Source: Nymphaea colorata (Eukaryota > Streptophyta > Magnoliopsida > Nymphaeales > Nymphaeaceae). Taken from it: a DNA stretch of 64,000 nucleotides. Every line of letters starts with the position of its first letter. The stretch's first letter is position 1. Both the position numbers and the translations under genes were made by a program. This document shows positions 10,820 through 23,915 of this stretch, in pieces. Location of the stretch: NCBI RefSeq assembly GCF_008831285.2, contig NC_045141.1, positions 19,526,848 to 19,590,847 of the forward strand. Direction: 5' to 3'. The notes beneath the pieces were generated by a model, which was not told the origin of the DNA, made no database searches, and was given only the letters and a program-made list of their open reading frames with translations.

Positions 10820-12547
10820 GTATGGTGGGCCACCTTTGGCTTTAGGCAATGTATCACTTGCTTTCCATGTGGGGGTTTCTCATCCTGATGCCGTTTGTTC
10901 TCGCCAGCCGGCTGTTCCCAAGTCGGTCATTAACTCATTGGCACCTTTCCTTCGCAAAAACATCAGACTTTCTTGGCCAGGTCGATCGATGTTCATTCGC
11001 CCCTTGCATCATGCTTTGTCGCTGCTGAAGGTCAGTTTCAGATGAAGTCGGTGGTGGAGTCCAGTCAAGCTCTTCCCACCCCGAGAACTGTAGTTTCGGA
11101 TTCCTTTACAAGCAGCCTGCCTTGCGTGGTGCATGGCATTAATTTGCTGGCGTGCCTGGTTTGGTGGTTCAATGCATTTCAGTTAATGCCTGCTTGACGG
11201 TCGCATAGAGAGAAAGTTACGTAATCATATTGTTTGGAGATCTCTGTTTCTTCTCTTTAAATAAAAAAATTTGTAGAAATACAGTCCTGATTTTGCCACA
11301 AATAGCTGCCTGCTTAACATGTTTTCTTATTCTTGGGTTCAGGAGCTTGTGTTCAATACAAGGGCTATAATAACCCCAGCTTGCGTATTAGGAATATAAA
11401 AAATGGAAATACTGGTACTTGATTTTCATTAATTATCTCCCTTATACCAACTTATTTTTCTTGGTGTACTTTCACGCCGTTCAGGCAACGAGTAATATGT
11501 AGTTCTTGGCAACAAGGAGATTTCAAAAGCAATTGAGCGCAACCGTAGCAGTCGCACATTTCTTTTGTCGTCCTTCGTAGTTCTTCCTCTGTCTCTTCTG
11601 TTTTTTTATTGGTTCAATAGAACAGCATATTTTTCGGTTCGATTTCTTATAATGGTGAGGTCTTACAAATGCCATTGAGTGTCTTCCGATCTTTCAAGTA
11701 CTGTTGGGTTTCTGAGTGGCATGAAAGAAGAAGAAGAAACAGATACTGCATTGGACCGCACTAGATGCTTGGTACTCCAAGTACTCCGATTACAGTATAA
11801 ACCACCAGGTTGGAATAGCAACTAGATGCTCAGGTCAACCCTGTGTGCACCAACTAGCTTATGTTTAACAAATTCAATGAGTCAATGCTGGAAGTGAACC
11901 ATCTTAAATCATTCATTTGAACAACTGCAATGAGGTCGGTCAAAGCTCAAAACTTGTTCCTGGCCAGTTGCCAGGTTCGTTTCCGTTCTACCCATAAAAA
12001 ATTAATGCTTTAAATCCTAAACACTAAGCTTCTTTGGTGATCAGGTGTAGCCTCATCAGAACTTTTTTCAAGTTTAAAGGAAAGGTAGAACCATAAATGC
12101 GATCCAAATTTTGGTACTTACCCAAGTGTTCTGATGATGAACTTCATCCAGGATACAGCCGAGCCCATGAGAACCATGTGCACTGTCGCCATTACAGATC
12201 CATCTGATTCTAGCTGCAAAGCCAATCATGTGTGCTCATCAAAGTGGATCTCTAACCTCTCTACAACCTCTTGGGTTTTGAATAGCATTTTCAGATCCAC
12301 CAGTGACGGCGCTGATGCGCAACCATATTAGCAGATGACCCGCATGCGGTGGTTTATGGTGCAGATCCGGCTCATCCCAACTTATTATCCGGGAAACAAT
12401 ATTTTGAGAAAATTTCACCAACTTTCGCAGCATCTTTGAAATTAAATTTATGATTGATGCCATCTTCCAAATCAAATGTATGGTAGTTGCAGACGTTTAG
12501 GCTCTCGTTAGGTTGCTAGGAGTTCGGATCTCGTTTGAGGATTTGTT
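10820..12547. other. Unit-A-specific tail, no gene identified
   Basis: Homology to unit B ends near 10813. From about 10820 to 11200 the + strand is relatively GC-rich and holds open frames (around 10653-11045 and 10973-11197) with no domain I recognise. An A-rich run follows at about 11262-11280, so this could be the 3' end of a decayed retroelement. From 11280 to 12547 I see only A/T-rich noncoding sequence up to the start of unit B. Confidence 0.35.
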
Positions 12548-14437
12548 CAGTGCGGCCATGGATGTAAGAAAGACTGTTATTCTTAGCGAAGCGAAGATGC
12601 CGAAGACTAAAGTCTACTACTATTATACTGAAACACTAAGCTGATGCTGTATATTGAATTTCTTTGTTAAGTTAATGGCTATATATTAAGAATAACTTTT
12701 TTATGAATATATTGAAAATAACTAGAATATCCAGCATTGACTCTGACTATCTGGTAGCATTTTGATCATTGAAGCATCCATATAAAAATTTAGTTCCTGG
12801 CGACAGCTAATCGAGACAACTCACAACTGGGCCAGTCTCTCCCGAGAAAGATAGATAGACCCAGTCAACCAATAGACTAAATTATCTTAACAATGAGTTG
12901 TGAAGAAAGGATCTCTCTCTTACTTTTTCTCATAATGCGGCGCATTCATTGGCAGTCTTAGCCCTGGTACTTGGTGTCCTCTCAGAATGATGGACACCCA
13001 TTTACAGTCTTGGCCCTGCTACTTGGGATCTTTGCTTTGGCATGAAGTTTTCCTCATCCAAGTGTTACGGATCAGTTTCCGAATCGAAATGTTTCCTGAA
13101 AATGAATCAAGAACTCGGCTGGAATGGACTAAACAAATTTGCATCATTTCTTACAATTGGCCGATTCTACTCGAATTGACAGAAAAACTGTGCATCAGAT
13201 GAACGCGCCGAAGTTTTTTAACCATTCTGTCAATTTCTTTGACCATTTCGAGAAAACGATTCAACCCAAAAAACCAGTTTAACAACATAGGATGGCACAC
13301 TATTCGCAAAAAAGACGGTTCAACTGATCAACAACGAAAGGTTTCGACTGTTCATGGTGAGAAAGGAATGGCATTTATTAGCAATACCCAAAGATGGAAG
13401 TTTTTTATTCCCTTCTTACCGCAGCAAGAAATTCTTCCTTTTCCATTTCCCGAAAGCGAACGAGCCATGTGGTTTCCAACTTTATCGTCACAACGGATCA
13501 AATCCCGGGTGTATGCAGATGCCTTCAACCGAGCTCAACAGCTTCCGCTTCGTCGGAGGAGGAAGAGGAATATTCCAGGATCGTCCCCAACAGCGGGCGT
13601 TGACTCTGCAAGTCAGAAACAAAAGGAGAGGTGGGAGATGGGAGGCGGAAGGTTCCTTCAAGGTCGATCCATGGATGAAGAAGGCCAACGCAAGTAATCA
13701 CTTTTCGAATTTGGGTTTCAGTTGAAACATTCTTAATTCATGTAAATAAAATAATGGAAAGAACAGAGGAAAGCCAACAAGGAAAATGTGGATAGTTCAG
13801 GGAAGGCGGGGGGTTTCGTCTGCCACTAGAAAAAACTGCGGTGTCGTGGGAGGGAAGTTCGATCCTTGGTGGATGACATGAGATCCTGTTTGGATGGCTA
13901 CCTCTTCGAGATTTACCTTCGCTTTCTCTTCAAATTTCCCAATTTCGGCGACCAGGAACCGGTGGGGTGCCCAGGGATCATATTAAATTACTAGGGGTAC
14001 GGACTTTGAAATTCCCTGGAAATCGCGGTTTATTTCCCCGGTAAAAAGGAAAAGGCAGAATTTGGACTCCGGGGATCCTTCCTAGGTTCAGAATTTCGGC
14101 CGGGCAGAATCACGTTTCTTGATCTAAATTTTAGGCAGAATTTGGCACATTTAAAAGCTCGATGTGCAGTGCAGTTTGTGGACCTGTGGTGCTTGTAACT
14201 TCCGGTGGGATCATTTGCCGTGCGGTAGAAGAAACAAGAACAGGCCGCGTCCTTGCTTCGCTTGCTCGAGCGCGGGAACGGAACGACGCTGCAGAATCGA
14301 TGAGTTAGAAGATTAGGATCTTCTGAAACGGCGGGAAAACCCGGAAGAGCGGGAGGCTGTTGATCTTCTGAGCGGGAAAGAAACGGAAGCGAGATTTTGC
14401 TGCGCTGCGGTTTGAGGGTGCGCTGTGGGTCATTTGG

Positions 14438-17400
14438 ATGCCAGAATCCGGTGGATTCCACGACCTGATTGCGACGGAGGAGATCGCGGCGGGTCAGAGC
14501 AGGGAAGGAAGGGATGGGGCGGAGAGCCGAGCTGGTTCGCCGTCGCCATCGTCGAGAAAAGTGTATGTGGCGGTGGGGAGGAACATGAAGGAAGAGAGGA
14601 ACAAACTTCTATGGAGCCTTGAGGCCTACCAAGGAGCGAAGGTGGTGATCCTTCACGTTCATCAGCCCGACCAAATGGTCCCTGGCCCTTGTAATCTCTC
14701 TCTCTCTCTCTCCCTCCCTCTCTCTCGCTTTTTTTCGCAGTTCCAAGATCCATGGTTGCAATTCTAGATGAGATTTCTTCAAGAAAAAAGAACTTTCATA
14801 GGTTGATCGTTGCCTAGTCTCTTTCAAGTTGTGTTGTCCCTTCAGGATTTTGCAGTTTTAGAAGAAAAGGAAAAGGAACTTTATAGGTAGACCAACTTTT
14901 TGAAAGAAAATCCTGTTTTTCTTTAAAGTGGGTAGGGAGAATCTCTGTTTCTAGGAGACGGAATTGATTAACACAACAAACAAGGATGTTCTTCTCCGGT
15001 TTTTGCTACGTGTCTGTCTGTTCTGCTTAGAATCGGGAAAAAGGGCATCTCTTTTCTATAAAAAAAAAAAAAAAAAAAATCATCAGTGACTTGTGAATCA
15101 AAAGTTCGCAAACTCATCCTACTGTCTTTTGTGCAGACAACTTTGTTCATGACTTCCACTTAACCGCTTAACTTGAGATTTTGTTTTTACAAAAGTTTCA
15201 TTTAAGAAATTAAGGCAACCACCCACAGATTGAGCTCTGTTTTTGGTGCCTTTGACATGATTATCAGTTCCTGCGCTGCTTGATTCTCGCTTCCCAACAT
15301 CTTATGGATTGTTTTTGCTTGATTTCTTGTTTTCTTACAAATTCTGACTATCCAGTCAAGTCAGAATTGATTCAAGTTGGGTGCATTTGAAACTATAAAA
15401 TTCCTGTCTAATCAAGTTTATTCGTTTAAATATTATTGTTATTATTCTTAGTTTTTAAACTAGGTTTTTATCTAAAACAAGAGAGAAATTTACAGTTGGG
15501 GGGAAGATGCACGCTAGCAAGTTGAAGGCGTCCGAGTTAAAGGCATTCAGAGAGCTGGAGCGACAGGAGATGACGCAAGCAATTGATGGCTACTTATTGC
15601 TTTGTGCCTCCAAAAAGGTCTCTCTCTCTCTCTGTCAAAATGGTTTAGAATTTACAAAGTCTCATATGTAAAATATCTTTTCAAAATAATATATTACTTG
15701 TCGTTTACCGTTTAAAAAACAATACTTTTGTAGATCATAGTATCAATTAAATTAATTAGGTAGCTATTAATCAATTCATGTTCGCATCCTTATGTTTACT
15801 TAATTTAGATATTTCTTGTGCACACACATCCAATGTTAAATTGCAGCTCAATGACAGAAAATAGCTTTGTCCACCTGCTAGCGATTAGAATCAATACCTT
15901 TAAATTGAATATGTTCAAGAATTCATTGCTACCGAACATGTTTAATCATAATCCACTAAAGCTTTTCGCCTGACTCTAGCTTTCCATTAGGAAAAAAGAA
16001 AATGTAAAGAGAACTCTTTCCCACCGACCTTCTGTTGGTGTTGCAGGTAGAAGCAGAACGTCTCGTTATTGAATCGGAGGACGTGGGGAAAGGAATAGTG
16101 GAATTAGTTGCTCAACATGAGATTGAGGAGCTTGTCATGGGGGCTGCTGCTGACAAAAATTTCTCCAAGTATGCGTCCTTCATCCTCTCATCACTCTCTG
16201 TCTCTATCATCATTTCTTCCAATGTCGGGATCATAATGTCATAAAATTCGAAAAAAAGAATGAGGATCTTTGACAAACTCACTGTATTATTACAACCACT
16301 GCCGGCAATGACACTAGATCTTCAGATACATCAAGTTAATTGATCTTGATCGCTTTCCGCATATTTAATTTCAACAATGATTTTTTAACAGTTGGAGTTG
16401 TTGGATGCATGGTGGTTGTCATTCTCACAGGCAAATTTCATGAGCGTGACAAGCCAATTCTATTTAAGTATAGAGCTTAAAATCAAAATGATACAAAATG
16501 GTGCTCCTAGGAGAGTCAGTTTAAGCCTGAGTGGAATCCTGTGGAAAAGGCTCATCTAAATTTTTGGGTAGCTTAGAAAATCTTATGCGAGAGAAATCTG
16601 TTTGACAGGAGGATGAAGACGCCCACCTCAAAGAAGGCGATCTACGTGAACCAGCACGCCCTCCCGTCGTGCCGGATACGGTTCGTCTGCAAGGGCACCC
16701 ACATCCGAACCCGCGAACCTTACGCCTCGCTGTCGTCTCCCGCGGTGACGCCGAGCCCCACCCACCCCTCCTCCGGTTCCGAAGGCGGCCGCCGGAGCTC
16801 CTCATTCAGCCGCTGGTTTGGCTCCCCGCAGTCGAACTACGCCAACTCGCCGTCGCCGGAGGATGCGATCGGAAGGACGGAGGAGGTGCCGAGGAGTCTT
16901 TCTCTTAATTCCGTGGGGACGACTTGGTCTTCGTGCGAGGATGGGCAGTGTTTGTCGTCGCGGGCGTCGTCCTCGACGCTGTCAATGGAGAGGACCGGCG
17001 GCGAAGATGGTCCGCCGATGGAACCGGGTGTGGACGCTCCCATAGCCGCTGATCGTTCATTCCCGCAGACAGAGACTTCTGAAGAACAGGTATGGCACAA
17101 TTGCATATGCGTCTCTTAAACGGCTTACCCGCAGAACGTACTGTGATGAAAATATCGTCGATAAAATCACATTTTTAACTGCTTTTCAAATATCACTAGT
17201 CCATGGGTTTGTTTAAAAGTTTTATAAAGGATATTTAACTGGTTCTCATGAAGCTGGAAAGTGAAAATGCAGGTGCATGATCTGCTTCATCTAGATCTTT
17301 CTTGGCCCATGATTCCATGAATCCACATCAGTGTTTGGATCTGAGCCAGTTTTATAAACAATTGGGACCTTGCAGACAAAAGTTTTCTTATTGTGCAAAG

Positions 17401-20167
17401 AGATTGCTAAGAAACTTATGCTGATATAATAGGGAATACAAACCCGATTCTAAACTCGGAAATTCCAAACTTCAAGTTTATTTGCTATCTTCAACTAAAG
17501 ATGGTGAGGGGGGAATTTTTCTACTTATCCAGAAATGATAGCTGCACCAACCAATCTCGTCCATCATTCTCTGTCCGCAACTTTTCTCATGAAGAGAATA
17601 ACGTGACAGTAAAACCGTGTCGTAACTTTGCTATAGCATCAAAACAAGGTCTTTTTATGAAATTAGTTTTACTGCTAAAAGGTGAGTTTGTAGCATAGTT
17701 TTGACGTCATCCAAATCAGAACAGATAGCATATATGTTTACCATAACTCTCTTTTTGGTTACCTAATTCCCATTTATCTTGTAATGTGGAACTGATTAAC
17801 CAAAATCTGTATTCTAAGAAGAAAGAAAGGCTGTTACCACTTCAGTGACCAGACCTGCACTTACATTGGTGTTGGTGTGATTCAACGGTGTGTGTGAGAG
17901 ATATATTTATCAAGGCTTATTGTGACAACCGCAGTTTCAGCAACAATCCCTGGAAATGGAAGGAATGCTGGCCCGGTTGAAGAAAGCCATGGAAGAAGCA
18001 CAGGCTTCGAAGAAGGAAGCGTTTCAGGAGTCACAGTGGCGACAGCAAGCAGAGCAGGAGGCCCTCGAGGCCCTACGAAAAGTGAGTTGAATGGACAGCT
18101 TATCTTCTCTCCTCCTAACTCTTTACAATTTGGTAAGAACATCTTTCTTTCTCTTTCCCTCTCAGGCAAGGATAGCGGAGGTTTTGTCCGCAAAAGAGCA
18201 GAGGTTGAGGAAAGAGGCAGAGGCAGCGCTGTCAAAAGAAAGACTTGAGCTGGAAAAGCTAGTGGAGCAACACAAGGATGCCGTGGAAGAGATACGTGAG
18301 ATGTCCGTCGAGAAAGCTTCGCTTGAGAGAAGCATCACAGAAGTGGTGCGTGAGTTGGAAGAGAAGAATCAAAAGTTGGACGACCTTCTGCACGCGTTGG
18401 ATGAGATGGAGAGGGAAAAGCTGGAGATGCAGCGGCAGATGGAAGATGCAATGGCAAAGGTTGAAGAGCTCAACATCCGGCAGGAGGAATTTGGTGAAGC
18501 GTCTCGAATGGCGCACAGTTTCACGGAATTCTCTCTGGCAGAGCTGGTAGATGCTACCAACGGGTTTGACCCAGGATTGAAGATAGGGGATGGAGGATTT
18601 GGCACAGTTTACAGAGGACGAATACGCTATACGACTGTTGCAATCAAGATGCTGAACTCTGAGAGCATGCAGGGAGGGTCTGAATTCCATCAAGAGGTAA
18701 CTTGCTTCTTATGATCATTTCTTTTTGTATTCAAAAACCATAATTTTGAGATAGCCCATAAGTAAAGATCTAAAGTCTGGGTGAGTCGATAGTTCTTCCA
18801 TGTACAATATTTGTTCTTACTCCAAATTGAAATAGATCACAGAAAGCAAAACGTGATAGCTGAGTGACCTGTTTTCCTTCTTCCGACAATGAGATGGACC
18901 TAGCCGACCTGCTTGGCCATGTCTCTAGCCAACCAGGAGACCCTCAAAGTTTCTTGATGAACCAGAGGTACCTTTTTCTTTTCGTTTCGTTTTTTCTGAC
19001 AAATAATTCTTCTTCTGCAGGTGAATGTTCTCAGTAGAATGAGACATCCGCATCTTGTCACCCTTATTGGCGCATGTACTGAGTCGTGTGCACTTGTCTA
19101 TGAATACCTTCCGAATGGCAGCCTGGAAGACAGACTAAGCTGTAAGGACGGCACCCCACCATTGACATGGCAAGCCCGGACTAGCATTGCAGCAGAAATC
19201 TGCTCTGCACTTCTCTTCCTCCATTCTGCTGGTGTCGTTCACGGGGACCTCAAGCCTGGAAACATCCTTCTAGATTCCAAACTTTCTGCCAAAATCGGTG
19301 ACTTTGGGATCTGCCGTCTCCTCCCAGAGCAGGACTCAACTGTCAGCCTTTGCGTCACCACCAATCCCAAGGGCACATTCGCCTATATGGACCCAGAGTT
19401 CCTTGCTACCGGCGAGCTTACACGGCTTTCCGATGTCTACTCATTTGGGGTTATAATTCTGCAGTTGCTCACAGGGAGGCCACCATTGTGGATAGCTAGG
19501 GATGTCCAGAAGGCACACTTTGCTAGGAATTTGCAGGCAATCATTGATCCGACAGCCGGTGATTGGCCATTTGTTCAGGCAGTTCAGCTGGCCAACCTTG
19601 GGCTGGAATGCTGCAACATGAGCCGCAGATGCCGGCCAGATCTGGAAACAGAAGTTTGGAGGGTCTTGGAGCCATTGAAGGGTTCACTAGCACCATCAAC
19701 ACATTCCATGGTGACAGATTCTCGACGGCCTCCAGAATATTTCATCTGTCCCATATTCCAGGTTCGTATTACTAGAGATTGCTTAGACTATAACCTTGAA
19801 TTCTTTAACTAAGAACAGCATGTCAAATTATTTCATGTTGAAAATCTGCTGGAGACCGGGTCACGACGCCACTGTCTTCAGCTATTGCTCAGGAGCAGAA
19901 CAGGATCATCAGCCATATTTGTAATACTATACATATTTTGTTATAGTATTTATGCTTATCTTGTGAAAATTGTCAATAATGCAGGAAATCATGCGAGATC
20001 CTCAAGTGGCAGCTGATGGTTTCACATATGAAGCAGAGGCGTTACTGGGATGGCTGGACAGTGGCCATGACACTTCTCCAATGACGAACTTGAAGCTTAG
20101 CCACCTCAACCTGACACCAAATCGTGCTCTTCGCTCTGCAATCCAAGAGTGGTGTAGTCACTCCTGA
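14438..20167 (+). CDS. U-box domain-containing protein kinase with USP domain, PUB33/PUB35 class (copy 3)
   Basis: Eight exons join in phase to 857 codons plus TGA: 14438..14690, 15496..15617, 16047..16168, 16609..17089, 17941..18081, 18166..18696, 19021..19761 and 19985..20167, all with GT-AG introns. Residues about 41-202 form a USP fold (KVYVAVGRN, VILHVHQP, LVMGAAADKNF, FVCKGTHIRTRE). Residues 203-326 are a Ser/Pro-rich linker and about 327-480 a charged coiled coil. Residues about 490-760 form a protein kinase: GDGGFGTVYRG, VAIK with Lys534, HGDLKPGN with Asp626, DFG from 644, FAYMDPEF and DVYSFGVIIL. HGD replaces HRD, as in non-RD receptor-like cytoplasmic kinases. Residues about 788-857 form the U-box (PEYFICPIFQ joined to EIMRDPQVAADGFTYEAEAL). 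It is predicted to be a cytoplasmic E3 ubiquitin ligase with an active kinase. Of the copies covered fully by the window it is the only one with intact catalytic motifs. Confidence 0.93.
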
Positions 20168-20680
20168 TCAGGTCAGTCTAGGAAGTTAGGAACCAGAGGA
20201 CGCATTCAACTCCACGATTTCTGTATGGTCATTGAAGGAGAAAAGCCATCCTTCTCTCTGTTACAAGGAAATTAAGTTTGATGAATATTCCATGGGAAGT
20301 TGATTATGACTCTGGAAGATTCAATGTTGCATGAAATCGCTGCGGGTCTTGTTTGTGAGATCCATCAATAAATGCACTGGGAATGCGGTTCAGTCACTAC
20401 ACCTGCTAGTGATCCCTTGCCCATTCTTGTCTCAAGTCCAGATTGCTCGCAACGTGGTTGCACGAACTTCATGCAATTGCACTTCAAAAATTACAGTTTG
20501 AAGACTTTTTCGAAAATCTTACTGTATGAATTTAATCTTCATGGTCTGGAACTTTCAATCTAATCTCCTGGATTATTTTATGCAGTAGTGGTGTACATAA
20601 GATTTACTGGAATTGGAATTTCAGTGGACTAAACATGTTGAAATTTTGAAAAACTCTGTTATAAAATTTTTAGAAACCTG

Positions 20681-20686
20681 AATAAA
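20681..20686 (+). terminator. Candidate polyadenylation signal of copy 3
   Basis: AATAAA about 510 bp after the stop, in a block conserved with the copy 2 flank. Motif evidence only. Confidence 0.35.
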
Positions 20687-21248
20687 GTGATTCAAGAATC
20701 TTTGTTTTCTAGGTTTTGGTCTATGATGTTGAAGTCCGTTTAACTAGCTTTTCCAGAAACGCTTGCAAAATTGACCTCTGAAGGTGTAATTTCATAAAGT
20801 TTGTGCAATAACGTGACACCTGATCTAGCATGAATCCTCAATTCCTCGTCCATGGTCGCAGGTTGGAAACTGTTGTAACTTTCCAACAAAAGAACTGTAA
20901 GTAACTTGGTGCTGGTGGTCCACGGAGACAGAAAGTTGAAGTGCTGTCCACATTATGATAACGGTGGCAGCTTTTCCCTGTAACTTGTAGCCCATGAAAA
21001 AGGTCAGCCAGCAAAAGGAAACAGCTTGTCATTGGCCTTCACAACCTGCAACAGAGGCATGTTTCTCTTTGTTTTTTTATTTATAGTGGTTGTATAGTGT
21101 CTATTGTTCCTGCTATGCGTAAGCATCGACCTTACACTGCAAATACTTGTATATTACCTTTGTAAACTGAAAAATCCCCTTTCTTTTTCTGTGGTCCTGT
21201 GGGACAAACTCTGCATAACATTAGAAACTTCCAACCTTTTACATTATT

Positions 21249-21250
<2 letters not shown>

Positions 21251-21297
<47 letters not shown>
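21251..21297. repeat. (CT)n microsatellite
   Basis: Uninterrupted TC dinucleotide run of about 47 bp in the intergenic region. Confidence 0.95.
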
Positions 21298-21301
<4 letters not shown>

Positions 21302-22739
21302 GACTATTACAACTAAATATGACAGATATTTATGGCTTTTCTGTGTATTTTTTGTAAAACCATACAAATCTAATCTATGTGCTTGACTTGCTAAGAATCA
21401 ACGCTTCGTTTTATTCAATTAAGGTGGTCATACAGGTATAATGACAATTTGAGAACTCAATGGCCCTCAAATTTCATAAATATTCTAGACTCAGAAAAAC
21501 TATATAGGTGACTTCGTGTTTGTAGACTGCTTGAATACAAGTACAAAGAATCATGAGGTGGAAGCAATAATGAACTGTTTAATCGTATTAAATCATCTTA
21601 CAAGTTGGCACATCATTTTCCTTTTCCCACGCCAGATCGTTACTTGACACCACATCTTAAGAAAAACATCCGGCACGAGCTGATCGTATGAATTCCAATG
21701 GCTTACGCTTCCCCTCTTCTCAAGTCAGACTGTATTCATGATCAATGTGATCAAGATTGGTAACAGGGGACATGCCATGGCCATTACTAGACCGTCAGCT
21801 GCGATTTGTAGATCCCTCATGATTTCCTGCATTCAGTTATCTTCCGGAAGTTTTCTCAGGTCAAATTCAGAATGTTTTCTGCAGCATGTAAATTGCAGAA
21901 ACATGTAAATGGGGGTCCAGTGGTTGCAATTCTATGTAGATCAAAATACGGCAGATGGGGAGTTCATGGATAGCCATTATCTTACGACGCTGGCTCTTGA
22001 CCAGGTAGGGCCCAGTGGTTCAAGTCAACTCAGATGGGTTCTCCGAGAACGTCCTAATCCTAAAATGTTACAAAAGAAAATGCAGGAGTAGAAAGGGTCA
22101 ATGAGCCTCGTTTTTCTTTTTCTTGACATTTTCTAACCCAAGAGGGCATTATTTCACAAGATTGAAGGGATAACTAGCGCGTTATGTACCTGTAGAGGAA
22201 GATGGCAGATACTTGTAAGGATGATTGTGAGGAGGACGTATTAATTCGAGGAAGATTGACGAGGCATGTTGTCAACTCTTTAAAGTCGTCGAAATTTATG
22301 GAGTTACTTTCGTTGTGGTTTTGAAGTCGTTGGATTAACTTGAGGATTCATGTTGGTTATCATTTGAAATAGTAAAAATCTTATATAAGACAAAGAAAGA
22401 GCCGATAAAATGGGAATATATACTGATAAAATTGGAATGATACAATGAAGATTAGGTTGGCCCAGCGCAAGGATGACACTCACAAATTGTGTGTGTTACA
22501 TATATATATCATTGTCACAAAAAACGTATACGAGTATTATGCGGCTAGAAATTTTGAGATATAATACAGTAAAGTTATATATCTCGAAAATAAAACAGGA
22601 AAATCTCGGTAAATTTTTTAAAAATTTAAAATAATGAATAAATACTTAAAATTATAAAAAATATAAAAATATAAAAAAACGTGTTTTTTATTTTCTGACG
22701 TTTTTTTTAAAAGACGCATTTTTTCACATTTAATAACAA

Positions 22740-22741
<2 letters not shown>

Positions 22742-22798
<57 letters not shown>
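22742..22798. repeat. (AT)n microsatellite
   Basis: Uninterrupted AT run of about 57 bp in an A/T-rich spacer. Confidence 0.95.
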
Positions 22799-22802
<4 letters not shown>

Positions 22803-23915
22803 GAAGGCCCCATAGGCATTTTTAAACGACTGGAAACTTATGGTAGGGACATCAAATAGATCGAAAACCTTGAACCCTTATGTGAAAATCAGCCTGAAAA
22901 AACAACAGCTGGGATGGTCTCTCTCTCTTGGTTGCATATTCATCTAAACCTTCCAACGCTTATGTTGTTACATTAGTCCGGTGACTCCAAATACCAAAAA
23001 AACAATTTACCTTAACTTGTTTTGTACGAGCAAAAATTTTCACCCAGAGTCTTTCTCAGTCTCAATAAGCAGGATTCTCATGTCCTTCTCCCACATACTT
23101 TCATATTTGTTAGAAGTCTGAGTCTCACGGCATTATTTCGAGGAAAGACCGGGTCTACTGGTTTCTTGTGAATCCGACTCTGAGTCATATTTTCAATAAA
23201 TAATGACTTCTTCTGGAGGGAAGCAGATTTTAGTAATTTAAACATCAATTCTGACACAATCGTATGTGATGTGACTCCATCCAACTACCCCAATCTGAGA
23301 AGAGACTATGGATGGGTAAGTTTTCAACCAGCAACTTCAGAGCACGAGGATAGAGGATAAGGGCATCCTCCATATTTGAGCGCCATATTAAAATGCGTTC
23401 CTTCCCTGCCAGCATTTAAGTCAATCTTTCACTTTGCCATAGCAATTTCATGGTTCAGCGCACCTAATACCTACAATTTTGGAAACAAAAAGATAACAAA
23501 GAAATGCAGTACTTTAAAAAACTAATAAAGAGCTCTAAACAGTCATAACATATACTGTCATGTACATAGATATTTACAGACAATCAACATTACTACTGCG
23601 TGGCGCCTCTCCAAGACACATTCATGCGCACGCACCATAGCTTCCTTAGAAACAAAAATCAGCATTTACAGATTGTCAGACAACCCCTTCAACATTTAAC
23701 TACTAAACCACCTATTAGAGCAGAAATGCATTGTGATTGAACCCAGACAGGAACCAGAAACCATAAGGAGGGTGGGGATTGGCCAGAACGAGATGCAAAT
23801 TTGAATTCTATTAAGATACCCTTAATTTTAGCACCAATCCTGCGGCAGCTGGAGCCACAAACGCTAACTCCATCAAGAACCATACCTTCACAAAAGATGC
23901 CCACCACGAAGTTGT

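Larger units (their letters stand above)
12548..21165. repeat. Tandem duplication, unit B (contains U-box copy 3)
   Basis: Partner of 866-10800. Its start is marked by CATGGATGTAAGAAAGACTG followed by the shared TTAGCGAAGCGAAGATGCCG block. Exon order and splice phases match unit A throughout. The LINE fragment and the intron 1 MITE are absent. The copy 3 reading frame is open and complete, so unit B is the better preserved of the two. Confidence 0.8.
20168..23915. other. Convergent intergenic region between U-box copies 3 and 4
   Basis: The first kilobase is 3' flank shared with copy 2. After about 21165 I see no gene. The sequence is A/T-rich, with a (CT)n run at 21251-21297 and a 57-bp (AT)n run at 22742-22798. 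The A/T-rich stretch at 22560-22740 has no coding character. The last few hundred bases would hold the 3' UTR of the minus-strand copy 4. Confidence 0.6.

Noticed and set aside
14430-14753. Minus-strand 107-codon ORF opposite exon 1 of copy 3 (and its counterpart at 2967-3353)
   Set aside because: It is an antisense shadow of the GC-rich USP exon; the sense strand carries the family motifs and splice sites.
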